From CAVQGZ01 sp963714455 (lineage in GTDB: Bacteria > Actinomycetota > Actinomycetes > Jiangellales > Jiangellaceae): a stretch of 64,000 nt of DNA. The notes below the pieces were generated by a model that had not been told where the DNA came from, did no database searches, and saw only the letters and a program-made list of their open reading frames with translations. Positions 53,075-62,274 of the stretch are shown here, one piece after another; the stretch's first letter is position 1; each line of letters opens with the position of its first letter. Both the position numbers and the translations under genes were made by a program. Where the stretch lies: positions 186,001 to 250,000 of the forward strand of contig CAVQON010000020.1 of NCBI GenBank assembly GCA_963714455.1, given 5' to 3'.

Positions 53075-54364
53075 GTGGCTCGCATCGGAGAGAGCGGCGA
53101 CCTGCTCAAGTGCTCGTTCTGCGGAAAGAGCCAGAAGCAGGTCAAGAAGCTCATCGCCGGCCCCGGCGTGTACATCTGCGACGAGTGCATCGACCTGTGC
53201 AACGAGATCATCGAAGAAGAGCTGCACGAGACCTCCGACGCCACACCTGACCGGCTTCCGAAGCCTGCGGAGATCTACGAGTTCTTGCAGGAGTACGTGA
53301 TCGGGCAAGAGGCCGCCAAGAAGGCCCTCTCGGTCGCCGTCTACAACCACTACAAGCGCGTGCGGGCCGACGCCAACGTCGCCGGACGGGTCAAGGACGA
53401 GTCTGTCGAGCTCGCGAAGTCCAACATCCTTCTCGTCGGCCCGACCGGCTGCGGCAAGACCTACCTCGCTCAGACCCTGGCCAAGCTGCTCAACGTGCCG
53501 TTCGCCATCGCGGATGCCACCGCGCTCACCGAGGCCGGGTACGTCGGTGAAGACGTCGAGAACATCCTGCTCAAGCTGATCCAGGCGGCGGACTACGACG
53601 TCAAGAAGGCCGAGACCGGCATCATCTACATCGACGAGATCGACAAGGTCGCCCGCAAGAGCGAGAACCCGTCGATCACGCGTGACGTGTCCGGGGAAGG
53701 CGTGCAGCAGGCCCTGCTGAAGATCCTCGAGGGCACCAGTGCGAGCGTCCCGCCGCAGGGCGGGCGCAAGCACCCGCATCAGGAGTTCATCCAGATCGAC
53801 ACCACGAACGTGCTGTTCATCGTCGGGGGAGCCTTCTCCGGCCTGGAGCAGATCATCGAGCAGCGGGTCGGGCGCAAGGGGCTCGGGTTCGGCGCCGAGG
53901 TGCGGGGCAAGGCCGAGCGTGACGAGTCGGCGTTCTTCTCCCAGGTGATGCCCGAAGACCTGCTGAAGTTCGGGCTCATCCCCGAGTTCATCGGACGCCT
54001 GCCGGTCATCACCACCGTCAGCCCGCTGGACCGGCCCGCCCTGGTCGAGATCCTCACCGAGCCGCGCAACGCGCTGGTCAAGCAGTACCAACGGCTGTTC
54101 GAGATGGACGGAGTCGAGCTCGAGTTCTCCGACGACGCTGTCGCGGCCATCGCCGACATGGCCATGCTGCGGGGCACCGGGGCACGCGGGCTGCGCGCGA
54201 TCATGGAAGAAGTGCTGCTGCACGTCATGTACGAGGTGCCCAGCCGCGAAGACATCGAGAAGGTTGTCATCACCGACGAGGTGGTGCGGGAGAACGTGCT
54301 GCCGACGATCGTCCCCCGCGAGAAGGAGAGCCCGCGCAAGCGGCGCACCCCGAAGTCGGCCTGA
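53075..54364 (+). CDS. clpX: ATP-dependent Clp protease ATP-binding subunit ClpX
   Basis: AAA+ unfoldase that feeds ClpP1P2. 429 residues. N-terminal zinc domain CSFCGKSQKQV with IAGPGVYICDECIDLC (four cysteines), Walker A GPTGCGKT, pore loop GYVGEDVE, Walker B YIDEIDKVA, sensor and IGF-type ClpP-binding loop near RVGRKGLGFGAEV. C-terminus EKVVITDEVVREN then VLPTIVPREKESPRKR. GTG at 53075. A second, diverged copy of this C-terminal segment lies about 590 bp downstream. Confidence 0.97.
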   Translation: MARIGESGDLLKCSFCGKSQKQVKKLIAGPGVYICDECIDLCNEIIEEELHETSDATPDRLPKPAEIYEFLQEYVIGQEAAKKALSVAVYNHYKRVRADANVAGRVKDESVELAKSNILLVGPTGCGKTYLAQTLAKLLNVPFAIADATALTEAGYVGEDVENILLKLIQAADYDVKKAETGIIYIDEIDKVARKSENPSITRDVSGEGVQQALLKILEGTSASVPPQGGRKHPHQEFIQIDTTNVLFIVGGAFSGLEQIIEQRVGRKGLGFGAEVRGKAERDESAFFSQVMPEDLLKFGLIPEFIGRLPVITTVSPLDRPALVEILTEPRNALVKQYQRLFEMDGVELEFSDDAVAAIADMAMLRGTGARGLRAIMEEVLLHVMYEVPSREDIEKVVITDEVVRENVLPTIVPREKESPRKRRTPKSA

Positions 54365-54536
54365 GCCCGGACGCAGCCACAGGATCCGCGTCACACTGAT
54401 CCAGTGCCCTATGCAGCGGGCAGCGCCACTGAAGCCAGGCGCGCCGTCCTCGCTCTCGCACGGGCCTCGACCGCGGGTCAGCGGCTGGTGAGCCCATCGG
54501 ACGTGGCCGCGGGACGACGTCTCACCGAGCGCACCC

Positions 54537-54941
54537 ATGGCCACGTTCCAAGACTCAACGTCGTCGTCTACGCCTTCGACGCTGGTTCGGGCAGCAAGCG
54601 GGAGGTTGCCCAGAGCGTGCTGGCAGACCCCGAGATCGAGGTGGTTCTGTCTGCGCAGGTGCTGAGTGAGTTCTACTGGGTGGCGACCTGACGGTTGGCC
54701 CCACCGCTGTCGCCGTTGACGCGGCCGCAGCCGTCGAGGCTCGTGCCCCACTACGCGTCGTGGCGACCAACTCGGCGCTTGTCTGGACTGCTGTGCGTAG
54801 CCTGAGCGCGATCAGCTCGCGTTGTGGGACGCCCACCGTGTCGAAGCCGCTGTCCTGGCTGGCTGTCACACCCTCTTGACCGAGGACTTCGATGCCGCCC
54901 AGGTGATCGGCGGCGTCGAGGTCGTCAACCCGTTCGCGTAG
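54537..54941 (+). pseudogene. Decayed PIN-domain toxin (VapC-like)
   Basis: Three pieces in different frames resemble one PIN protein. A start MATFQDS, with one base lost, leads to NVVVYAFDAGSGSKREVAQ and then SVLADPEIEVVLSAQVLSEFYWVAT ending in a stop. A middle piece reads VVATNSALVWTAVRSLSAI. A last piece reads QLALWDAHRVEAAVLAGC, then HTLLTEDFDAAQVIGGVEVVNPFA and a stop at 54941. The order and acidic positions (D, D in LWDA, D in TEDF) match VapC-type PIN ribonucleases, but at least two frameshifts make it inactive. No intact antitoxin is seen. Confidence 0.65.
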
Positions 54942-54952
54942 ACTCGGTCGAT

Positions 54953-55070
54953 AGTCGGGAGGTTGTGATCACCGACGAAGTGGTGCGCGAGACGTCCTGC
55001 GGACCATCGTGCTTCGCGAGAAGGACGCGCCGGGCAAGCGGCGTCCGCCGAAGCCCGCCGCAACTTGGGT
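54953..55070 (+). repeat. Diverged partial second copy of the clpX 3' end
   Basis: The sequence can be read as EVVITDEVVRE, then with one base restored VLRTIVLREKDAPGKRR and PPKPAAT. It parallels the true ClpX end (EKVVITDEVVREN, VLPTIVPREKESPRKRR, TPKSA). Nucleotide match is strong but not exact. It lies about 590 bp after the clpX stop, on the far side of the PIN fossil, so the fossil is bounded by two clpX tails in direct orientation. It could be an old attachment-site duplication. Confidence 0.65.
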
Positions 55071-55145
55071 AACGTGGATGCTTTTAGGTCACAATCATCT
55101 GATTGACTCTGTTGAGTGAACTGTCACGTGGCATAGTTCCGCCTC

Positions 55146-56339
55146 ATGCGTCTCACGGGGGTTTGACCGGCCAGCAGTCCCGTGCTCTGGCTGCCACAAC
55201 GGCTTTCGTGTTGGTCAGCCAGGCCTGGGCATCAGCCGCTCTCGCTGTCGAAGTTCCCGAGGATCCCGAGGCCGTCGAGGTCACTGTCGAATCGCAGGAC
55301 GAGCCGGCGGACGAGCAAGCGCAGCCGCAGGACGAGGGTGCGCCGGTCGAGGGGGAGGTCCCGGTCGAGCGGGGAGGTCCCGGTCGAGCAGGAAGCCCCC
55401 GCTGACGGCGAGGACTCTGCGGAAGGAGAGGCCCCCGCTCAGGGAGAAGCCCCGGTCGACGGAGACGTGTCGGTCGCAGAGCAGGCGCCGTCGAGGCGGA
55501 GGAGCCGGCCGCCGACAACGGTGGCTCCCGGCCGACGTGGCGGCGGTGGCGGCCGTCGAGCAGCCGGTGGAGAACATCCAGGTCGTCACAGCGCCTGGCC
55601 AGGCAACGTTCTACTGGCCGATCTTCGGGACCGGAGACGTGTACGGCATCCAGTTCCAGGAAACCGCGACGACGTGGAGCACGCGGACGACCGAGTCCGA
55701 TCCTGTCGACCCTGAGGACCCGGAGGGCCCGGAGGGCGTCGATCGTCAGGCGACGCTGTTCGACCTCGCCGACGGCGACTACACCGCTCGCATCGTCTCG
55801 GCCAGCACGGCCGGGGACATCGTGGCCTCGGAGGACCCGGACGACGGCACCGAACCGGTCGATGACGTCAGCACGTCGCCGCCGTTCACCTTCCAGATCA
55901 GGCAGTACGACCCGTCCACGGCAACCCGCTCGTCGCTGAGTCGTGTGGCATCGACGTCAGCCTCGTGCTTGACGCGTCCGGGTCGATCAGCAACAACACC
56001 GAAGACCCGACGCAGGGCAACGTCTCCGACGTCCGCAACGCAGCAGGCGCGTTCCTTGACTCGCTGCGCAACACCGACTCGACCGCGCGCGTCACCCAGT
56101 TCGGCACGGTGGCCGGCGTCCTCGCACCCACGACGGGTGTCGACGACGTTTCGCTCGGGCCGGGAGGTGCCCTCCGGGATGCGTTGGAGGGGTACTACAA
56201 CCCGCAGCCGCCGATCCCACCCGGCGTGACGGTGTTCGAGGGCAGCCCACCGAAGCCCGCCAGCGGTCGGCTCAACCAGTACACCAACTGGGACCAGGGG
56301 CTTCGCACCGCTGCGGGAGTCGCCCGCGGCGAACCCTGA
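55146..56339 (+). pseudogene. Surface protein fragment A: signal peptide, acidic linker and first half of vWA domain
   Basis: Start of a large secreted protein broken by indels. A signal sequence (SRALAATTAFVLVSQAWASAALA) is in the frame entered after the ATG at 55146 if one base is dropped. An acidic Pro/Glu repeat linker (EGEVPVE, QGEAPVDGDVSVAEQAP) follows, with frame changes near 55370 and 55500. A beta-rich segment (VVTAPGQATFYWPIFGTG) comes next, then, after a shift near 55925, a vWA domain with the MIDAS motif GIDVSLVLDASGSISNN. A TGA at 56337 ends this frame. Best read as one gene with several frameshifts. Confidence 0.7.
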
Positions 56340-57300
56340 GCTCGTCGTGTTTCTCACCGACGGCGACCCGACGGCCTACGACCTCGACCAGCCGGGCGAC
56401 CCGGGTTCGCCCGCCGGACCAGATGTACTTCGGGGCAGCAGCAGCACCGGCGAGTTCTTGACCCGGGCGGTCGAGGAGGCTGATGCGCTGAAGTCGGACG
56501 GGGTTCGCGTGCTCACCGTCGGCGTGGGCGCCGCGCTCCAGAAGCAGGCAAGCGTCGACCGCCTCATTGACATCTCCGGTCCGCAGGTAGTCGGCGACAG
56601 CTCGTTCGCCGACACGCCGCTGTCGGAGGTCGACAGCATCAACGAGATCGACGTCGCCCTCGTGACCGACTTCGCTGACCTGGCCGAGCTGCTGCGTGGG
56701 ATCGTGCTCGAGCTCTGCTCGCCGTCCCTGACGATCACGAAGCTCTCGCAGTCGCCCGACGACGCGTCGTTCCAGCCCGCGCAGGGCTGGGACATCACGG
56801 TGGAGCCGTTCTCCCCCGCAGCCTCGAACAGCCGGTCCTACGACTGGGTGCTTCCGGACACCACGCCCGCGAACACCAAGACGGTGACGACCCAGGCCAA
56901 CGGCACCGCACAGTTCCAGTGGGAACCCATCCCCGGCGAGAACGACTCCCGTGCCGTCGTCACCGAGACGCTCCAGCCGGGCTACCTCGCCGGCCGGCCC
57001 GGCAGCGACGACTTTCGGTGCGAGAAGCGCGACGAGACCGGCAACGTCACCGTGATCACCGGCGAGATCGACCAGGGGACCTTGGAGTTCGAGGTCGACC
57101 CCATCGGCAACGAGATCGTCACCTGCCTGCTCTGGAACGCCTTCGACTACCAGCCGGCGATCGATCTGACCAAGGTGAACAACCCCACTGAGCTGCGTGG
57201 CGACCTGTCCCCGCCCGCGACGGTCACCTCGACCTACGTCGCGACGAACCCGGGGAACACCCCGCTCGAGCTCTGTCAGCCTGTCCGACGACAGGTGCGG
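56338..57300 (+). pseudogene. Surface protein fragment B: second half of vWA domain and beta domains
   Basis: Continues fragment A after one extra T near 56335 (CCCTGAG for CCCGAG). It completes the vWA domain (ELVVFLTDGDPTAYD, VRVLTVGVGAALQKQASVDRL, TDFADLAELLRGIVLELC), followed by Cna/SpaA-like beta modules (SLTITKLSQSPDDASFQ; VTETLQPGYLAGRPG) and the first DUF11-type module (AIDLTKVNNPTELRGDLSPPA). One extra base near 57280 (CTCTGTC) breaks the frame again. The protein is probably an adhesin or matrix-binding surface protein. Confidence 0.7.
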
Positions 57301-58069
57301 CGACATCCAGCCATCGTCTGGTGCCGCCAACCCGGGCGACACGAACGGCAACGGGCTGCTCGACCCGCTGGCCGACCCCACCGACCCGACGTCCGGGGAG
57401 AACTGGGAGTACACCTGCCAGCGGGGCATCGTGACGCCCGCGTCCACCGATCCGGCCGGCAGGACCATCGTCAACGTCGCCTCGGTCACGGGAACTGACC
57501 CGGTCGGCACCGTGGTCGACGCCCAGGCCGACGACGACGTGGACGCGTTCAACCCGGCGATCTCGCTGACCAAGCTCGTCGACGGCGAGAAGCAGGTGAC
57601 CGTCCCCCAGGGCCAGCAGGTCAGCTACACCTACGCGGTGTCCAACAGCGGCAACACACCGCTGGGCTCGGTCGACCTGGTGGACGACACCCCGCCGTGC
57701 CAGTCGCCGACTCGCGGCGCGGATGATCCCGGGAACAACGATGACGTGCTCGACGTGGCAGAGACATGGAGCTACTCGTGCGTCGCGAACCCGACCGCGG
57801 CGGTCGTGAACACGGCCGACGTGACGGCCGACCCGCTGAACCCGCTGGATGACAACCAGCCGTTCCTCACGCCCAACCCCCCCGTCACCGACACCGACAC
57901 GGCCGCTGTCGACGTCGTCAACCCCGACATCAGCCTGGCGAAGTCTGTCGACCCGGCCGTCGTCCTCATCGGCCCGAATGGTGACCCCGAACCGGTGGCG
58001 GACAAGACGTCGGTGTCGAGGTGGGGGAGACGATCACGTACACGTTCACCGCGACGAACACCGGCAAGT
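57285..58069 (+). pseudogene. Surface protein fragment C: DUF11-type beta domains before the repeat array
   Basis: Continues fragment B in the next frame: LSLSDDRCGDIQPSSGAANP, then ISLTKLVDGEKQVTVPQGQ and VSYTYAVSNSGNTPLGSVDLVDDTPPC, then NPDISLAKSVDPAVVLIGPNG. These are DUF11-like immunoglobulin-type modules with Asp-rich NGLLDP and DDVLDVAETW calcium-type loops. A base change near 58020 shifts the frame at the start of the tandem repeats. Confidence 0.7.
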
Positions 58070-59880
58070 GACGCTGACCGATGCCGACATCACCGACCCG
58101 CTGCCGGGCCTGTCGACGTTGAGCTGTGAGTCGCCGGTGGGCACCCGGTGACCACCCCGGTGACGCTGGCGCCGGGTGGGGTGCTGGAGTGCACGGCGAC
58201 CTACCAGGTGACGCAGGCCGACCTGGACGCCGGCGCGGTGAACAACACCGCGACGGCGACGGGACCCCGCCGACCGGGCCGCCGCTGACGCCGACCGACA
58301 CGGTGACGGTGCCCGGCACGCAGACCCCGGACCTGACGCTGGTGAAGGTCGCGGACAAGACGTCGGTGTCGAGCGTGGGGGAGACGATCACCTACACGTT
58401 CACCGCGTCGAACACGGCAACGTGACGGTGACCGATGCCGACATCACCGACCCGCTGCCGGACCTGTCGGCGTTGAGCTGTGAGTCGCCGGTGGGCACCG
58501 CGGTGACCACCCCGGTGACGTCGCGCCGGGTGGGGTGCTGGAGTGCACGGCGACCTACCAGGTGACGCAGGCCGACCTGGACGCCGGCGCGGTGAACAAC
58601 ACCGCGACGGCGACCGGGACCCCGCCGACCGCGCCGCCGCTGACGCCGACCGACACCGTGACGGTGCCCGGCACCCAGACCCCGGACCTGACGCTGGTGA
58701 AGGTGGCGGACAAGACGTCGGTGTCGACGGTGGGGGAGACGATCACCTACACGTTCACCGCGACGAACACGGGGAACGTGACCCTGACCGATGCCGACAT
58801 CACCGACCCGCTGCCGACCTGTCGGCGTTGAGCTGTGAGTCGCCGGTGGGCACCGCGGTGACCACCCCGGTGACGCTGGCGCCGGGTGGGGTGCTGGAGT
58901 GCACGGCGACCTACCAGGTGACGCAGGCCGACCTGGACGCCGGCGCGGTGAACAACACCGCGACGGCGACCGGGACCCCGCCGACCGGGCCGCCGCTGAC
59001 CCCGACCGACACCGTGACGGTGCCCGGCACCCAGACCCCGGACCTGACGCTGGTGAAGGTGGCGGACAAGACGTCGGTGTCGACGGTGGGGGAGACGATC
59101 ACCTACACGTTCACCGCGACGAACACCGGCAACGTGACCGCTGACCGATGCGACATCACCGACCCGCTGCCGGACTTGTCGGCGTTGAGCTGTGAGTCGC
59201 CGGTGGGCACCGCGGTGACCACCCCGGTGACGCTGGCGCCGGGTGGGGTGCTGGAGTGCACGGCGACCTACCAGGTGACGCAGGCCGACCTGGACGCCGG
59301 CGCGGTGAACAACACCGCGACGGCGACGGGGACCCCGCCGACCGGGCCGCCGCTGACCCCGACCGACACCGTGACGGTGCCCGGCACCCAGACCCCGGAC
59401 CTGACGTTGGTGAAGGTGGCGGACAAGACGTCGGTGTCGACGTGTGGGGGAGACGATCACCTACACGTTCACCGCGACGAACACCGGCAACGTGACCGCT
59501 GACCGATGCCGACATCACCGACCCGCTGCCGGACCTGTCGGCGTTGAGCTGTGAGTCGCCGGTGGGCACCGCGGTGACCACCCCGGTGACGCTGGCACCG
59601 GGTGGGGTGCTGGAGTGCACGGCGACCTACCAGGTGACGCAGGCCGACCTGGATGCCGGCGCGGTGAGCAACACGGCTACGGCGACCGACGACACCGCGA
59701 CCGTCCGCCGTGACCGACACCGTGACGGTGCCCTCACGCAGACCGTGACCTGACGCTGGTGAAGGTGGCGGACAAGACGTCGGTGTCGAGGTGGGGAGAC
59801 GATCACCTACACGTTCACCGCGACGAACACGACAACGTGACCCTGATCGATGCGACATCACCGACCCGCTGCCGGACCCC
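58001..59880 (+). repeat. Tandem 357-bp DUF11 coding repeats, about five and a half copies
   Basis: A unit of nominal length 357 bp (119 codons) starts with ADKTSVSTVGETITYTFTA and ends with GTPPTGPPLTPTDTVTVPG. Its GACAAGACG landmark occurs near 58001, 58354, 58709, 59065, 59422 and 59771, spacings of 353, 355, 356, 357 and 349 bp. Copies are nearly identical in sequence but differ by single-base gains and losses, so almost every copy changes frame. The repeat is coding in origin, an extended stalk of a surface protein. High identity indicates recent duplication or gene conversion; assembly collapse is also possible. Confidence 0.85.
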
Positions 59881-60533
59881 ACGCTGGTCGAGAAGGTCGG
59901 CGGAAACCAGGACGACCTGCTGACGAGACCCCGGACGGGGTCTACAGTGCGCGGCGACTCGACCAGGCCCAGACCAACCTGCGCCGTCGTCGGGGACAAC
60001 ATCGCGCGGCGACCGTTCGAGCTGCGGACACCGGTGCTCGCGGCGGACGTGACGTTCGTCCAGACGTTCGACCCCGGGATCGACGTGGTCAAGACTGCCG
60101 ACCCGACGACGCTCCTGGGCAGCGGTGACGGTCACCTACACCTACGACGGTGACCAACACCGGTGACGTACCCCTGACTGATGTGGCCGAGCGGATCACT
60201 GATGACACGTGCTCGCCGGTCACCTACGCCGCGCCGACGACGAGGACGCCGACAACCTGCTCGACACACCGACCAGCGTCGACGCAGGCCGCCCTGACGC
60301 AGACGTGGCTGTTCACCTGCACGGCGACCGGGACCCCGTGACCGGGCCGCACGACCACGACCGTCAACGAGACGGTCGGGCCGCCGAAGACCGATCCCTC
60401 CGTCCAGCCCTCTACCGGGTCGCGAGGAGGTCGGTGGCCCGCGGCGACGGGCGACGTGACCGACCCGACACCACCACGGTGACCGCGGTGAATCCTGCGA
60501 CAGATCGTCGTCACCAGAGGAAGGAGGATGCGC
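59880..60533 (+). pseudogene. Surface protein fragment D: decayed end of repeat region
   Basis: Short readable pieces in different frames: QTFDPGIDVVKTADPTTLLGS, then VTYTYTVTNTGDVPLTDVAERITDDTCSPVTYA, and TLTQTWLFTCTATGT, the last DUF11-type module. The stretch then loses coherence and runs into the ribosome binding site of the lipoprotein gene at 60535. No anchor motif is reached in this part. Confidence 0.6.
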
Positions 60534-60534
60534 A

Positions 60535-61049
60535 ATGAGAAACCGCATGGCGACGGTGCTTGGAGGCCTTGCAGTCTTGGGTTTGCTGGGTGGCTGCGCT
60601 GCATCCGATGAGTCCTCACCGAATCGGATCGAGGCCGAGCAGACACCACCTGCGTCTGCGGGCGCCGTTCACCCGGACGTGTCCGACGGTGAGTCGTCAG
60701 CACCGGTTCGCACAACAGGGTGAGACTCAGCAGGTCCCGCAACTCGTGGATGGCTGGGAAGGAATCCGCTCCGATGTCACGATCGACTCGTGCCCCACCG
60801 AGGCAGGGTTGGTGACTGCGGAGGGTAGGGTCGTCAATTCTGCGGACGACGCGCGAGACATCGCGATAGCCGTCGCATGGAACGCCCCGGACTCGACGGC
60901 AACTCTGCTGCAGTTGGCAACGGTCGAGGAGAGCGTGCCGGCTGGTGGAGTCGATCGCCTGGAGCGTGTCGGGCGACCTTCCGGCGGATGCGGGTCAGTG
61001 CGTGGTCCTCGCTCGATCCGGGGTCCTGGCGAACGAATGAGGAGAGGGC
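60535..61049 (+). pseudogene. Lipoprotein with FxLYD-like domain, frameshifted
   Basis: ATG at 60535 has AGGAAGGAGG upstream. The N-terminus MRNRMATVLGGLAVLGLLGGCAAS ends in a lipobox, so it is a secreted lipoprotein. The first frame stops at 60721. The continuation is in another frame (QQVPQLVDGWEGIRSDVTIDSC, then VTAEGRVVNSADDARDIAIAVAWN, and VEESVPAGGV), and after a further shift near 60950 the end is WSVSGDLPADAGQCVVLARSGVLANE and a stop at about 61049. The body looks like an FxLYD-type beta domain. Two indels suggest decay or sequence error. Confidence 0.6.
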
Positions 61050-61080
61050 TGACTGGCCAGGGGTTCGCCCGTAGTGGCGC

Positions 61081-61417
61081 GTGCTGTCGGTCGACGTCGA
61101 CGGGATCCCGGTCGGCGCCGAGTGCACCGTCGCTGAGCTGGCTCCCTACGGTGGGGCCGACGGCCCAGCTGTGGTGGAGCCCGGCTCGGTGGTGGTGTCC
61201 TCCGGGGACCGGGTCACGGTGACGGCGACGAACACGTTCACGGCGCCGACCCAAGCCGCCCCAGCCACCGACCCAGCCACCGACGCAGCCTCCGACGATG
61301 CCGCCCACGGGGGCGGACGGGCTCGTGCCGATCGTGGCCACGGCGGCGACGCTCGTGCTGACGGGAGCGGCGTTGCTGGGTTGGGCGCTGGTGCGCCGCC
61401 GGCGGACGACGGCCTAA
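61081..61417 (+). pseudogene. Orphan C-terminal anchor of a surface protein (DUF5979-like, sortase signal)
   Basis: First part reads VLSVDVDGIPVGAECTVAEL and VVVSSGDRVTVTATNTFTAP, the late half of a DUF5979-like module, then a Thr/Pro/Ala linker. After one extra base near 61300 it continues MPPTGADGLVPIVATAATLV, a hydrophobic helix and RRRRTTA with a TAA at 61415: an LPxTG-like sorting signal, transmembrane helix and positive tail. It has no N-terminal part and is separated from the repeat gene by the lipoprotein gene, so it is probably the displaced end of the same surface protein. Confidence 0.65.
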
Positions 61418-62274
61418 CCCATGGGGGTGAACGCCACCTCGAGGTAGTCGCGGACCGGGCGGTACCCGATCTCGGTGTAGATCTTGTTCGAGGTCGGGTT
61501 GCCCAGGTCGGTGAACAGCACCACCTCACCCGTCGCGGGCGCACGTCGGGCGGCTGCGGACGCGGCCGCCGTCACCGCTGAGCCGTACCCGCGGCGACGG
61601 TGCTCGGGCGGGGTGTACACCGGACCGACGCGGACGACGCCGGCGGCCGGTTCGGTGCGCCCGGCCATGGCCACCGGCCGGGCGCCGTCCTCCCAGACCA
61701 TGAGAAGCTGCCGTCCGAGGCGGACGCGCAGAACCGTCTCGATCTCGTGCGCCGGGTGGGCGATCTCCGCGGCGAACGACAGGTGCCAGTCGTGCAGCAC
61801 GTCCCAGTCGTCGGCCGTCGCGGTGCGGGCCGAGCCTGGCACGTGCGGCACCCGGAGCGCGTCGAGGCGGTACAGCCGCATGCTGACCGTCGCTGCCAGA
61901 GGCGGGCCGCCGAAGCGCTGCTGCCACCGGGTCACCGCCGCGCGGGTGACCGCGACCTCGCCGTTGAAGCCCGCGACGTCGGCGGTGGTCCCGTCTGCTG
62001 ACTCTGCGATCGCGTCGGCGACGAGGGCGCCCGCCTGCTCCGGCATGGGCCCGAGGTAGGGCGAGTAGGGCGGCGTATGCATGACCGCGCCGACCGGCGC
62101 CTCGCCGTCCCTGACGACGAACCAGCGGGCACCGGGGTACGAACGAGCCCCGACGCGCACGTCGGCGAGCACGGAGGCGATCACCGTGTGTCCGGCCGGG
62201 TCGGCGCTCAGCACCGGTTCGGCGGCGACGAAGAAGGCGTCAGCGTCGTCGAACGTCTCGACGCCGAGCATCAC
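61414..62274 (-). CDS. GNAT-family N-acetyltransferase
   Basis: 286-residue acetyltransferase with a C-terminal GNAT core. The acetyl-CoA loop is VGPVYTPPEHRRRGYGSAVTAAASAAA (Q/RxxGxG-like), followed by EVVLFTDLGNPTSNKIYTEIGYRPVRDYLEV. The N-terminal half holds DGEAPVGAVMHTPPYSPYLGPMP. Substrate unknown. GTG at 62274 overlaps the valS stop (GTGA, with an ATG next), so it is translationally coupled to valS. Its 3' end overlaps the TAA of the surface-protein anchor. Confidence 0.9.
   Translation of the reverse strand: MMLGVETFDDADAFFVAAEPVLSADPAGHTVIASVLADVRVGARSYPGARWFVVRDGEAPVGAVMHTPPYSPYLGPMPEQAGALVADAIAESADGTTADVAGFNGEVAVTRAAVTRWQQRFGGPPLAATVSMRLYRLDALRVPHVPGSARTATADDWDVLHDWHLSFAAEIAHPAHEIETVLRVRLGRQLLMVWEDGARPVAMAGRTEPAAGVVRVGPVYTPPEHRRRGYGSAVTAAASAAARRAPATGEVVLFTDLGNPTSNKIYTEIGYRPVRDYLEVAFTPMG

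Noticed and set aside
54404..54536. Antitoxin gene ahead of the PIN fossil
   Set aside because: The stretch is readable but shows no ribbon-helix-helix, AbrB or Phd pattern, so I could not support it.
58001..59880. Regular repeats as a CRISPR array
   Set aside because: The unit is 357 bp and codes for DUF11-type protein modules; there are no short repeats with unique spacers and no cas genes.
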